Notes under the pieces: generated by a model
What the model was told of the DNA's origin: nothing
The model's input: only the letters and a program-made list of their open reading frames with translations
Database searches by the model: none
Shown: in pieces, positions 1 through 8,440 of the stretch
Layout: each line of letters starts with the position of its first letter
Position numbering within the stretch: position 1 is the first letter of the stretch
Made by a program: the position numbers and the translations under genes
Origin: Bacteroidales bacterium UBA5536
Lineage (GTDB): Bacteria > Bacteroidota > Bacteroidia > Bacteroidales > F082
Reading direction: 5' to 3'
Assembly (NCBI GenBank): GCA_002426795.1
Contig: DINQ01000008.1
Location: 124,001 to 188,000, forward strand
DNA length: 64,000 nt

Positions 1-1
1 C

Positions 2-172
2 ATCCCTTCTTTTTCCTGGGGAGGTCCACATGGTATGGTCGATTATGACTTTCATAAGGCAGTTAAGATTGCCAAGGCGGTTTACCAACGCCGGAATCTT
101 AAATTCGATGAGGTTGAAATGGATATCTTAAAAGAAATCTATAGCCTTACTCATAAGAACAGACGAGCCTAA
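2..172 (+). CDS. C-terminal fragment of GlmU-like sugar nucleotidyltransferase (partial)
   Basis: Frame 2 is open from the left edge to a TAA at 170-172 and gives 56 residues. The segment has FSWGGPHGMVDYD near its start, then KAVKIAKAVYQRRNLKF and a helical tail ending THKNRRA. This resembles the C-terminus of the Bacteroidota GlmU-like putative nucleotidyltransferases, recalled from the family and not searched. Only the end is visible, so the catalytic domain cannot be checked. A gap of about 170 bases separates it from lon. Confidence 0.55.
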   Translation: MPSFSWGGPHGMVDYDFHKAVKIAKAVYQRRNLKFDEVEMDILKEIYSLTHKNRRA

Positions 173-341
173 CCTACAATTGGCACATTTATTGACAACT
201 TATAATTGTCATTTTCTGCGAAAAAGCCGAAGCATTTCTAAATATTTGGAAACAAGAGCTTTTTATGAATAATTGTAATGAAAGCTTTTTGCCGAATGAA
301 CGAAAATGACAACAAAGTGTCAATTTGTCTGAATTAAAACT

Positions 342-2801
342 ATGAACAGTATTTTCAATCCGAATAATCCACAATTCTCAGATATTATCGAATCTGATGC
401 CGAATTTATTCCGCTCCTTTCCCCAGAGGATGAGGAAATTATGAATGCAGAAATCATTCCTGAGGAGCTGGCCATATTGCCATTACGCAATGCAGTGCTA
501 TTTCCGGGGGTGGTAATTCCTATTACAGTAGGTAGAGATAAATCGATTAAACTGGTGAAAGATGCCTACCGCAAGAAATCAGTCATTGGGGTCGTGGCTC
601 AAAAAGATCCACAGGTCGAAGATCCGACTTTCAATGATTTGAATCAGGTGGGTACAGTGGCCAATATCATTAAAACCTTGCAGATGCCTGACGGAAATAC
701 TACCGTAATTATTCAGGGCAAGAAACGCTTCAGGCTGCTCGAAATCACCCAGGACGAACCCTACTTCAAAGCCAGGGTTGAATCGTTTGAGAGAAATGCT
801 GAAGCACCAGTCGACCAGAAATTTCAAGCCCTGATTCAGTCGCTTAAAGATTTATCATTGCAAATCATCAACAAATCTCCCAATATCCCTTCTGAGGCTT
901 CTTTCGCAATTAAAAACATTGAAAGCCCTGGTTTTTTGGTTAATTTTGTATCGAGCAATTTGAATATTACACTGGCAGAAAAGCAACAATTGCTTGAGAT
1001 TTCGGATATGCGTCAACGTGCCAACAAGGTACTTGAAGCACTTACAAAAGAATTGCAGATGTTGGATTTGAAACATCAAATTCAAAGCAAAGTAAAAACA
1101 GACCTTGATAAACAACAACGCGATTATTTGCTCAATCAGCAGCTTAAAACCATTCAGGAAGAATTGGGAGGCACCCCAAATGAACTTGATATCAAGGATT
1201 TGAAACAAAAAGCGGAAAAGAAGAAGTGGAGTAAAGAAGTCAAAAGTGTTTTCGAGAGGGAATTACAGAAATTTCAACGGATGAATCCGCAGGCAGCCGA
1301 ATACGGTATTCAGCACAATTATCTGGAATATTTGGTCGATCTGCCATGGAATGAATTTACTTCAGATAACCTCGACCTTAAACATGCACAAAAAGTGCTG
1401 GATCATGATCACTTTGGGCTCGAGAAAGTGAAAGATCGTATTATTGAACATTTGGCCGTACACAAACTCAAGCAGGATTTAAAATCACCTATTCTCTGCC
1501 TCGTCGGACCTCCCGGTGTTGGAAAAACTTCTTTGGGAAAATCTATTGCCAGAGCGCTCAACCGCAAGTACATACGTATGTCACTCGGCGGTTTGCGCGA
1601 CGAATCAGAATTGCGCGGACACAGGAAAACTTACATTGGTGCGATGCCCGGGCGCATCATCCAGAACCTACGTAAAGTAAAATCCTCCAACCCGGTTTTT
1701 GTTCTAGATGAAATCGATAAGGTAAGCGGAAACAATATCAATGGTGATCCGCAGGCAGCTTTGTTGGAGGTGCTTGATCCTGAACAGAATAATGCCTTTT
1801 ACGACAACTTTCTTGAGATGGAATATGATCTCTCGAAAGTGATGTTCATTGCCACAGCAAACACTCTGAGCAGTATTCATCCAGCACTTCGCGACCGCAT
1901 GGAAGTGATTGACCTGAGTGGTTATCTCCTGGAAGAAAAAGTGGAGATTGCGCGTAAGCACCTGATCACGAAGCAACTGACTGAACATGGTTTAAGTCGG
2001 AAAGAGGTTTTCTTTTCGAAAGCCATTATTGAATTGATTGTTGAAAACTATACCCGCGAAGCTGGCGTAAGAACCCTTGAAAGAAACATTGCACGCATCA
2101 TCCGAAACAAGGCCAGATACATCGCAATGGATGAATTGAGCGATCGTAAAGTGAGTCCAGCTGATGTTGAAAAAGTGTTGGGCGTGAGTCACTTTCAGCG
2201 TGAAAAAGCATTTGACCATGGCGTTCCCGGCGTAGCTACTGGCCTTGCCTGGACTCCCTTTGGTGGTGAAATTCTTTTCATAGAAGTCAGTCTGAGCAAA
2301 GGCAAAGGCGACCTGAAGCTAACTGGTAATTTGGGTGATGTCATGAAAGAGTCGGCCACGATTGCCTTTGAATACCTCAAATCGCATGCGACCAAGCTGG
2401 GCATTAATGCCGTTGTTTTCTCAAAATGGAATGTCCACATTCATGTACCTGAAGGAGCAACACCAAAAGATGGTCCAAGTGCCGGGATAACCATGCTCAC
2501 GGCTTTAACTTCAGCCTTCACACAACGAAAGGTGAAGTCGCAACTCGCCATGACTGGCGAGATCACACTGCGAGGAAAGGTGCTGCCAGTGGGTGGAATT
2601 AAGGAGAAGATTTTAGCCGCAAAACGTGCCAAAATCTCAGACATTATTCTTTCGTCAGAAAACAAAAAAGACTTCAACGAAATCAAGGAAAACTATGTGA
2701 AGGGCTTGCAGTTTCATTTTGTCGACACAATGATGGAAGTACTGGCAATTGCGCTCGAAACAAATCAGATCGTTGATCCAATTGACCTCACAGCGGAATG
2801 A
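342..2801 (+). CDS. lon: ATP-dependent Lon protease
   Basis: The 819-residue protein has the full LonA order: N-terminal substrate-binding LON domain (about 40-240), coiled helical region, AAA+ module and C-terminal protease domain. Walker A is GPPGVGKT at 389-396, with Walker B VFVLDEIDK downstream. The Ser-Lys dyad is Ser713 in PKDGPSAG and Lys754 in GGIKEK. Lon is a cytoplasmic hexamer that degrades misfolded and regulatory proteins. Length is normal for LonA, slightly long because of an N-terminal extension. The stop overlaps the next start (ATGA), so the two genes are translationally coupled. Confidence 0.97.
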   Translation: MNSIFNPNNPQFSDIIESDAEFIPLLSPEDEEIMNAEIIPEELAILPLRNAVLFPGVVIPITVGRDKSIKLVKDAYRKKSVIGVVAQKDPQVEDPTFNDLNQVGTVANIIKTLQMPDGNTTVIIQGKKRFRLLEITQDEPYFKARVESFERNAEAPVDQKFQALIQSLKDLSLQIINKSPNIPSEASFAIKNIESPGFLVNFVSSNLNITLAEKQQLLEISDMRQRANKVLEALTKELQMLDLKHQIQSKVKTDLDKQQRDYLLNQQLKTIQEELGGTPNELDIKDLKQKAEKKKWSKEVKSVFERELQKFQRMNPQAAEYGIQHNYLEYLVDLPWNEFTSDNLDLKHAQKVLDHDHFGLEKVKDRIIEHLAVHKLKQDLKSPILCLVGPPGVGKTSLGKSIARALNRKYIRMSLGGLRDESELRGHRKTYIGAMPGRIIQNLRKVKSSNPVFVLDEIDKVSGNNINGDPQAALLEVLDPEQNNAFYDNFLEMEYDLSKVMFIATANTLSSIHPALRDRMEVIDLSGYLLEEKVEIARKHLITKQLTEHGLSRKEVFFSKAIIELIVENYTREAGVRTLERNIARIIRNKARYIAMDELSDRKVSPADVEKVLGVSHFQREKAFDHGVPGVATGLAWTPFGGEILFIEVSLSKGKGDLKLTGNLGDVMKESATIAFEYLKSHATKLGINAVVFSKWNVHIHVPEGATPKDGPSAGITMLTALTSAFTQRKVKSQLAMTGEITLRGKVLPVGGIKEKILAAKRAKISDIILSSENKKDFNEIKENYVKGLQFHFVDTMMEVLAIALETNQIVDPIDLTAE

Positions 2802-3379
2802 AAAATATTTTAATCATTCACGGTCACCCTGTTCGGGACAATACTTTTGTTGATTGTTTGAAAGATGCCTACATCAACGCAGCTAAAACAGCCGGTGCCT
2901 CTATTCGCGAAATCGTTTTACGCGATCTTAGTTTTGAGATCAATTTTAAGGAAGGTTACCGGGGCAATCAGCAGCTTGAGCCTGATCTGGTAAATGCGCA
3001 AAATGATATTACCTGGGCTGATCATCTGGTGTTTTTCTATCCCAACTGGTGGGGAACCTATCCGGCCATTTTAAAAGGATTTATCGACAGGACCTTTCTG
3101 CCTGGTTTTGCTTTCAAGTATCGCGAAGGACGAACCGATCACGATCAGCTTCTCTTAGGGAAAACAGCGCGATTGGTCGTAACTATGGACTCACCCAAAT
3201 GGTATTATTACCTGGTTCAACACGCTCCCGGTCATTTTGCCATGCGTAAAGGATTGCTGAATTTTTGCGGAATTAAACCAGTGTATATTAGCACGATAGG
3301 CCTGATAAGATCCGCTAAGCAAAGCCAAAGAGATAAATGGGTGGCACAAATGAAAAAATTTGGACGGAAAATGATTTAA
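2798..3379 (+). CDS. NAD(P)H:quinone oxidoreductase, flavodoxin-2 fold (KefF/MdaB-like)
   Basis: The 193-residue protein starts with a strand and phosphate loop (ILIIHGHPVRDNTF) and contains HLVFFYPNWWGTYPAILKGFIDR, typical of FMN-binding NAD(P)H dehydrogenases of the flavodoxin-2 family, followed by GKTARLVVTMDSP. These enzymes reduce quinones or act as soft NAD(P)H oxidoreductases in the cytoplasm. The ATG overlaps the lon stop by four bases, suggesting co-transcription with a stress protease. The exact substrate cannot be told from sequence. Confidence 0.85.
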   Translation: MKNILIIHGHPVRDNTFVDCLKDAYINAAKTAGASIREIVLRDLSFEINFKEGYRGNQQLEPDLVNAQNDITWADHLVFFYPNWWGTYPAILKGFIDRTFLPGFAFKYREGRTDHDQLLLGKTARLVVTMDSPKWYYYLVQHAPGHFAMRKGLLNFCGIKPVYISTIGLIRSAKQSQRDKWVAQMKKFGRKMI

Positions 3380-3478
3380 TGCCGCAAAACACCCAAATAT
3401 TTTCTCGTTGGGTCGTGTATTCTAAATCATTTTACGAGCTTTGTAGACAACGTTTGACCGCGTAGTAAGCCCTTTTCC

Positions 3479-5146
3479 ATGAAACAAGATCAATATTCAT
3501 TTTTATCTCGATTACTCATCCTGGGAGGCTTTCTATTCGTGTTTCTTTTTTTTACTTCATGCAAAAGACCCGCGGAGTCTTCAATAAACGGGAATATTTT
3601 CAGGTATAACGAATCATCTGGTATATTCACGCTCGATCCAGCGTTTGCAAAGGATTTACCACATATATGGGTTGGAAATCAATTGTTTAATGGACTTGTG
3701 GCGTTAAATGACCGACTCGAAATAGTTCCAGCTATTGCAAAATCATGGGATATCAGTGAGGATGGACTCGATTATACTTTTCATTTGAATCAAAATGTCT
3801 TTTTTCATGAAAATGAAGCATTTAAAAATGGAAGCCGTATTGTTAAGGCCGACGATTTTGTTTATTCATTCAATAGGCTAACTGAAGCGCGTCTCGCTTC
3901 TCCTGGAAAATGGATATTTAACGTGGTAGAGCAAACTGAAAATGGGTATGCATTTGCTGCATTGAACGACAGCACTTTTCAAATTAGACTTTCTAAAGCT
4001 TTTCCACCATTTCTTGGCCTGTTGAGCATGACGTACGCTTCTGTTGTTCCGCGAGAAGCCGTGGAATATTATGGCCATGATTTTCGCCAAAATCCAGTAG
4101 GGACCGGCCCTTTTCGTTTCAAATATTGGAAAGAAGGAGTGAAACTCGTTTTATTGAAAAATGAGCACTACTTTGAACAACTTGATGGACGGCAAATGCC
4201 GTTTATTGATGGAGTTTCAGTTAGTTTTCTGGTCGATAAACAGATTGCGTTTCTTGAATTTATCAAAGGATCCCTGGATTTCATGTCAGGAATTGATGCG
4301 CGTTATAAAGATGAATTGTTAACCAAGGAAGGAAAGCTGAAGAGTAAATTCAAAAACAACATTGAGTTAATCAGGGCCCCATTTCTAAATACAGAATACA
4401 TTGGTTTTCAGGTTGGAAATACGTACAGGGATTTATCATCTGATCAATACAAAGCCTTACGTAAAGCCATTAACTTTTCCATCGACAAAGAAAAGATGCT
4501 ACGATACCTGCGTAATGGCATTGGCCATCCTGGCTGGTCAGGCATGATTCCTGCCGGTTTGCCGGGATACGACAGCAGTGAAAGTATTGGCTACCATTAC
4601 GAACCCGAAAAAGCCAAATCTCTTGTAAGTGAATACCAATTAAAGGGTGTTCAGATTACTTTGTCGACCACAGCGGACTATGTTGATATCGGTAAATTCG
4701 TTCAGGCTCAGGTCAACGAGGTTGGAATCGACCTGCAACTCGAAGTTCTGCCACCGGCAACAATCAGACAATTGAGAGCAAATGGAAGCCTTGCATTTTT
4801 CAGGGGATCGTGGGTTGCCGATTACCCTGATGCAGAAAACTATTTGTCGCTTTTCTACAGCGGAAATTTAAGTCCAAAAGGCCCTAATTATACGCGTTTT
4901 TCAAATCCACAATTTGATCAGATGTACGAGCATATGTTTTCCCAAAAATCTGATCAAATGCGGTTTACCAACTATTTAAAAATGGATAGTCTCGTCATGG
5001 AAGATGCTACAGTTGTGGTATTATTTTATGATGAAGTACTACGGTTTGTGAATAAAAGAGTACAGAATTTGGGCAGCAATCCGATCAATTTACTCAATCT
5101 GAAACAGATAAAGATTGAAAAATCGCAGCCAGTTAAAACAAATTAA
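3479..5146 (+). CDS. ABC transporter substrate-binding lipoprotein, family 5 (OppA/DppA-like)
   Basis: The 555-residue protein has a hydrophobic leader ending in the lipobox FFTSC (Cys28), so it should be lipidated and periplasm-facing. The mature part shows family 5 features: FTLDPAFAKDLPHIWVGNQL near the start, PAIAKSWDISEDGLDYTFHL, and NPVGTGPFRF in the middle. This family binds oligopeptides, dipeptides, nickel or heme-like ligands. No permease or ATPase gene is adjacent, so it is an orphan binding protein here and its ligand is unknown. Confidence 0.87.
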   Translation: MKQDQYSFLSRLLILGGFLFVFLFFTSCKRPAESSINGNIFRYNESSGIFTLDPAFAKDLPHIWVGNQLFNGLVALNDRLEIVPAIAKSWDISEDGLDYTFHLNQNVFFHENEAFKNGSRIVKADDFVYSFNRLTEARLASPGKWIFNVVEQTENGYAFAALNDSTFQIRLSKAFPPFLGLLSMTYASVVPREAVEYYGHDFRQNPVGTGPFRFKYWKEGVKLVLLKNEHYFEQLDGRQMPFIDGVSVSFLVDKQIAFLEFIKGSLDFMSGIDARYKDELLTKEGKLKSKFKNNIELIRAPFLNTEYIGFQVGNTYRDLSSDQYKALRKAINFSIDKEKMLRYLRNGIGHPGWSGMIPAGLPGYDSSESIGYHYEPEKAKSLVSEYQLKGVQITLSTTADYVDIGKFVQAQVNEVGIDLQLEVLPPATIRQLRANGSLAFFRGSWVADYPDAENYLSLFYSGNLSPKGPNYTRFSNPQFDQMYEHMFSQKSDQMRFTNYLKMDSLVMEDATVVVLFYDEVLRFVNKRVQNLGSNPINLLNLKQIKIEKSQPVKTN

Positions 5147-5170
5147 GACAACAGAGACCAATCTTTTTTG

Positions 5171-5178
5171 TATTTTTG
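5171..5178 (+). promoter_or_regulatory. -7 promoter element of thrS
   Basis: TATTTTTG matches the Bacteroidota -7 consensus TAnnTTTG and lies 21 bases before the thrS ATG at 5200. No clear -33 TTG is seen at the usual distance. Its position argues against the in-frame TTG at 5176 as a start codon, since transcription would begin downstream of it. Confidence 0.5.
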
Positions 5179-5199
5179 CAGCCGCTAAAAAAGAACCTA

Positions 5200-7140
5200 A
5201 TGATAAGCATTACCTTACCCGATAATAGTGTCAGACAATATGAATCCGGCGTAACTGCCATGGAAATTGCCAAGAGTATCAGCGAAGGCCTTGCACGTAA
5301 CGTGCTATCAGCCAAAGTAAATGGCGAAGTCTGGGACGCGAACCGCGAAATTAATCAAGACGCAAAAGTACAACTCCTCACCTGGAATGATCAGGAAGGA
5401 AAAGCTACTATGTGGCACTCATCTGCCCACCTGATGGCAGAAGCCATTGAGCAATTGTATCCCGGTGTAAAATTCGGAATTGGGCCAGATATTGAAAATG
5501 GCTTCTATTACGATATCGACACAGGAGATATTACACTCACTGAATCGGATCTGGAAGCAATTGAAAAACGCATGTTGGATCTGGCACGCGAAAAGCAAAC
5601 CTTTGAACGCGTAAACGTCAGCAAGTCAGAAGCTAACAGCTACTTCACAGAAAAAGGTGACGAATACAAACTGGAACTTATTCATGACCTTGAAGATGGG
5701 CAAATTACCTTTTACAAGAGCGGAACATTTACCGATTTATGTCGTGGACCTCATTTGCCAGATACAAGCTTTATCAAAGCTGTAAAACTGCTCAATATTG
5801 CCGGTGCCTATTGGCGTGGCGACGAAAAACGCAAACAGCTGACCCGTATTTACGGCATCACTTTCCCGAAAAAGAAAGAACTTGATGAGTATTTGCTGTT
5901 ACTTGAAGAGGCAAAAAAGCGCGATCACCGCAAACTTGGAAAGGAACTGGAACTTTTTGCCTTTTCTCAGAAAGTAGGTGCAGGCTTGCCATTGTGGCTT
6001 CCAAAAGGTGCCATGCTGCGCGAAAGACTGGAGCAATACCTCAAAAAAGTACAAAAAGAGGCTGGCTATTTGCCTGTCATTACTCCACATATTGGCAATG
6101 TTAACCTGTATAAGACCTCGGGTCATTATGATAAATACGGTCAGGATTCGTTTCGTCCGATCACTACACCTTATGAAGGCGAGGAGTTTTTCCTGAAACC
6201 GATGAATTGCCCGCATCATTGCGAAATATACAACAACAAACCGCACTCATACAAGGATTTACCCATTCGTTATGCGGAGTTTGGCACTGTTTACCGATAT
6301 GAGCAAAGTGGCGAGTTGCATGGTTTAACAAGGGTACGCGGATTTACACAGGACGATGCACATATCTTCTGTACACCCGATCAGATCAAGACGGAATTCA
6401 AGGCAGTGATAAAAATCATCATGAAGATATTCAAAGCACTTGACTTCGCTGAATTTATCACACAGATTTCATTGCGCGATCCCAATACCCCTGAAAAATA
6501 TATCGGATCAGAAGAAAACTGGCAAAAAGCTGAAAAGGCAATTATCGAAGTTGCTGAAGAAGAAGGACTTGAAGCCATCACCGAATATGGAGAAGCAGCT
6601 TTTTATGGTCCAAAAATGGACTTTATGGTACGCGATGCAATCGGTCGTAAGTGGCAACTTGGCACTATCCAGGTAGATTACAACCTGCCTGAGCGTTTCG
6701 ATCTTACGTATATTGGAGCCGACAATGAAAAACACAGACCGGTAATGATTCACCGGGCACCCTTTGGTTCGATGGAAAGATTTGTTGCTGTTTTGGTTGA
6801 ACATTGTGCCGGAAACTTCCCTTTGTGGCTGAGTCCGGAGCAAGCTATCATCCTGCCAATCAGCGAAAAATATCAAAATTATGCAGAAAATGTTTTAAAA
6901 TCGCTAAATAATTCCGATATTCGCGCCCTCATTGACGACAGAAGTGAGAAAATAAGCCGCAAAATTCGTGACGCTGAAGTGAATAAGATTCCTTATATGC
7001 TCATCGTTGGAGAGAAGGAAGCTGCTGAAAATCAAGTTTCTGTAAGAAAACATGGAGAAGGCGATCTGGGATCATTCAGTATTGAAGATTTCGCTTCGCT
7101 TATCAACAATGAAGTCAATCGGTTACAAGGATTTGAATAA
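5200..7140 (+). CDS. thrS: Threonyl-tRNA synthetase
   Basis: The 646-residue enzyme has an N-terminal TGS domain (ISITLPDNSVRQYESG), the HSSAHLMAEA editing-domain motif, a class II catalytic core and an anticodon-binding domain. The zinc ligand Cys337 lies in MNCPHHC, motif 2 is in the RYAEFGTVYRYE stretch, and motif 3 is in HRAPFGSMERF. It charges tRNA-Thr in the cytoplasm. ATG at 5200 is chosen over the upstream TTG because a -7 promoter element covers the latter. It begins the conserved thrS-infC-rpmI-rplT cluster. Confidence 0.97.
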   Translation: MISITLPDNSVRQYESGVTAMEIAKSISEGLARNVLSAKVNGEVWDANREINQDAKVQLLTWNDQEGKATMWHSSAHLMAEAIEQLYPGVKFGIGPDIENGFYYDIDTGDITLTESDLEAIEKRMLDLAREKQTFERVNVSKSEANSYFTEKGDEYKLELIHDLEDGQITFYKSGTFTDLCRGPHLPDTSFIKAVKLLNIAGAYWRGDEKRKQLTRIYGITFPKKKELDEYLLLLEEAKKRDHRKLGKELELFAFSQKVGAGLPLWLPKGAMLRERLEQYLKKVQKEAGYLPVITPHIGNVNLYKTSGHYDKYGQDSFRPITTPYEGEEFFLKPMNCPHHCEIYNNKPHSYKDLPIRYAEFGTVYRYEQSGELHGLTRVRGFTQDDAHIFCTPDQIKTEFKAVIKIIMKIFKALDFAEFITQISLRDPNTPEKYIGSEENWQKAEKAIIEVAEEEGLEAITEYGEAAFYGPKMDFMVRDAIGRKWQLGTIQVDYNLPERFDLTYIGADNEKHRPVMIHRAPFGSMERFVAVLVEHCAGNFPLWLSPEQAIILPISEKYQNYAENVLKSLNNSDIRALIDDRSEKISRKIRDAEVNKIPYMLIVGEKEAAENQVSVRKHGEGDLGSFSIEDFASLINNEVNRLQGFE

Positions 7141-7173
7141 CATTTATCAATAAACGGAAGTTTCATTAATAAT

Positions 7174-7190
7174 AGGAGATCATAGCAATA
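7174..7190 (+). promoter_or_regulatory. Shine-Dalgarno AGGAG and AUA start codon of infC
   Basis: AGGAG at 7174-7178 stands 9 bases before ATA at 7188. The IF-3 reading frame is open from the TAG at 7173 with no ATG until 7272, which is too far inside the protein. An in-frame ATC at 7179 and ATA at 7182 are too close to the Shine-Dalgarno. Rare AUU/AUC/AUA starts are a known hallmark of infC, since IF-3 itself rejects them and so controls its own synthesis. Confidence 0.75.
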
Positions 7191-7736
7191 GCACAGTTTA
7201 GAGGCAGAAAACCACGCGTCTTTCAGAAGAAAGAAGATCCGCACAAAATCAACGACAGGATTTCGGCACCCATGGTGCGTGTAGTTGGTGACGACATTGA
7301 AAATGGCATTTACTCGTTGCGTGAAGCCATTGCCATGGCTGAAGCACAACACCTCGACCTTGTCGAAATATCGCCTACAGCAAATCCGCCTGTTTGTAAA
7401 ATTCTGGACTACAAGAAGTTTCTTTTTGAGCAGAAGAAAAAACAAAAGGAAATGAAAGCGAAAACCGCCAAGATTGTGGTAAAAGAAATCAGGTTGGGGC
7501 CCAATACGGATGAGCATGATTTTAGGTTTAAATTGAACCACGCCATCAAGTTCCTCGAAGAAGGTGCCAAAGTGAAAGTGGATGTTTTTTTCCGCGGAAG
7601 ATCAATTGTTTATAAAGATCAGGGCGAATTAATTTTGCTCAAATTTGCGCAGGAACTGGAAGATTATGGTAAAGTGGAACAACTTCCCAAACTGGAAGGA
7701 AAACGCATGATCATGATCGTATCTCCAAAAAAATAA
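7188..7736 (+). CDS. infC: Translation initiation factor IF-3
   Basis: Read from the ATA at 7188 the product is 182 residues, a normal IF-3 length. The N-terminal domain contains HKINDRI and VRVVGDDIENGIYSLREA, then the KKFLFEQKKKQKEMKAK linker helix and the C-terminal domain with KEIRLGPNTDEHDF and VKVDVFFRGR. IF-3 binds the 30S subunit and enforces start-codon and initiator-tRNA choice. The first ATG, at 7272, would delete the beginning of the N-terminal domain. It sits between thrS and rpmI. Confidence 0.93.
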   Translation: MAQFRGRKPRVFQKKEDPHKINDRISAPMVRVVGDDIENGIYSLREAIAMAEAQHLDLVEISPTANPPVCKILDYKKFLFEQKKKQKEMKAKTAKIVVKEIRLGPNTDEHDFRFKLNHAIKFLEEGAKVKVDVFFRGRSIVYKDQGELILLKFAQELEDYGKVEQLPKLEGKRMIMIVSPKK

Positions 7737-7772
7737 TCAAAGAAAATTCTTCAACTAAATAATTTCATAGTA

Positions 7773-7967
7773 ATGCCAAAAATGAAGTCAAAGTCCGGCG
7801 CCAAAAAACGTTTTCAAATAACGGGTTCCGGTAAAATCAAGAGGAAGCATGCTTACAAAAGTCACATTCTGACCAAGAAATCGACCAAACGTAAACGTAA
7901 TCTGACTTATACTTCGCTGGTGCACAAAGCCGACGAAAAGAATATCAGAGAAATGCTTCAACTCTAA
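7773..7967 (+). CDS. rpmI: 50S ribosomal protein L35
   Basis: The 64-residue basic protein has the L35 pattern MPKMKSKSGAKKRF, SGKIKRKHAYKSHIL and a tail of basic residues. Length is as expected. It lies 36 bases after infC and 77 before rplT in the standard order. Confidence 0.97.
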   Translation: MPKMKSKSGAKKRFQITGSGKIKRKHAYKSHILTKKSTKRKRNLTYTSLVHKADEKNIREMLQL

Positions 7968-8044
7968 CTTAATCAATTGTTTAACTTTGTCATAGCCTAA
8001 AAGATCCTGAAAACAGGGCGCTATGATGGAAAATCATTAAAAAA

Positions 8045-8389
8045 ATGCCAAGATCAGTAAACACTGTAGCTTCAAGAGCCAGACGCAAAAAGATTCTTTC
8101 GAGGACGAAAGGACAATTTGGTCGCAGGAAAAATGTCTGGACAGTTGCCAAAAACTCGTATGAGAAAGGACAACAATACGCTTATCGCGACAGGCGCAAC
8201 AAAAAACGTACATTCAGATCGCTATGGATAGTCCGCATCAATGCAGCAGTTAGAGAGTTTGATATGTCGTATAGCGTTTTCATGGGAAAACTACACGAAC
8301 ATGAGATCAACCTAAGCAGAAAAGTATTGGCCGACCTCGCACTCAACAATCCAGAAGCTTTTAAAGCCATTGTTGAAAAAGTGAAATAA
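8045..8389 (+). CDS. rplT: 50S ribosomal protein L20
   Basis: The 114-residue protein begins MPRSVNTVASRARRKKIL and contains YAYRDRRNKKRTFRSLWI, diagnostic for L20. L20 binds 23S rRNA early in 50S assembly. It ends the thrS-infC-rpmI-rplT unit, and a strong hairpin terminator follows within a dozen bases. Confidence 0.97.
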   Translation: MPRSVNTVASRARRKKILSRTKGQFGRRKNVWTVAKNSYEKGQQYAYRDRRNKKRTFRSLWIVRINAAVREFDMSYSVFMGKLHEHEINLSRKVLADLALNNPEAFKAIVEKVK

Positions 8390-8400
8390 TATTATCTCAT

Positions 8401-8440
8401 AAAAAAAAGGCCGTTGGAGCAATCCGAACGGCCTTTTTTT
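8401..8440. terminator. Bidirectional rho-independent terminator between rplT and the NtrC-type gene
   Basis: A-run, GGCCGTT stem, short loop, AACGGCC and T-run form a strong symmetric hairpin. It serves both rplT and the convergent gene ending at 8439. Confidence 0.9.
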
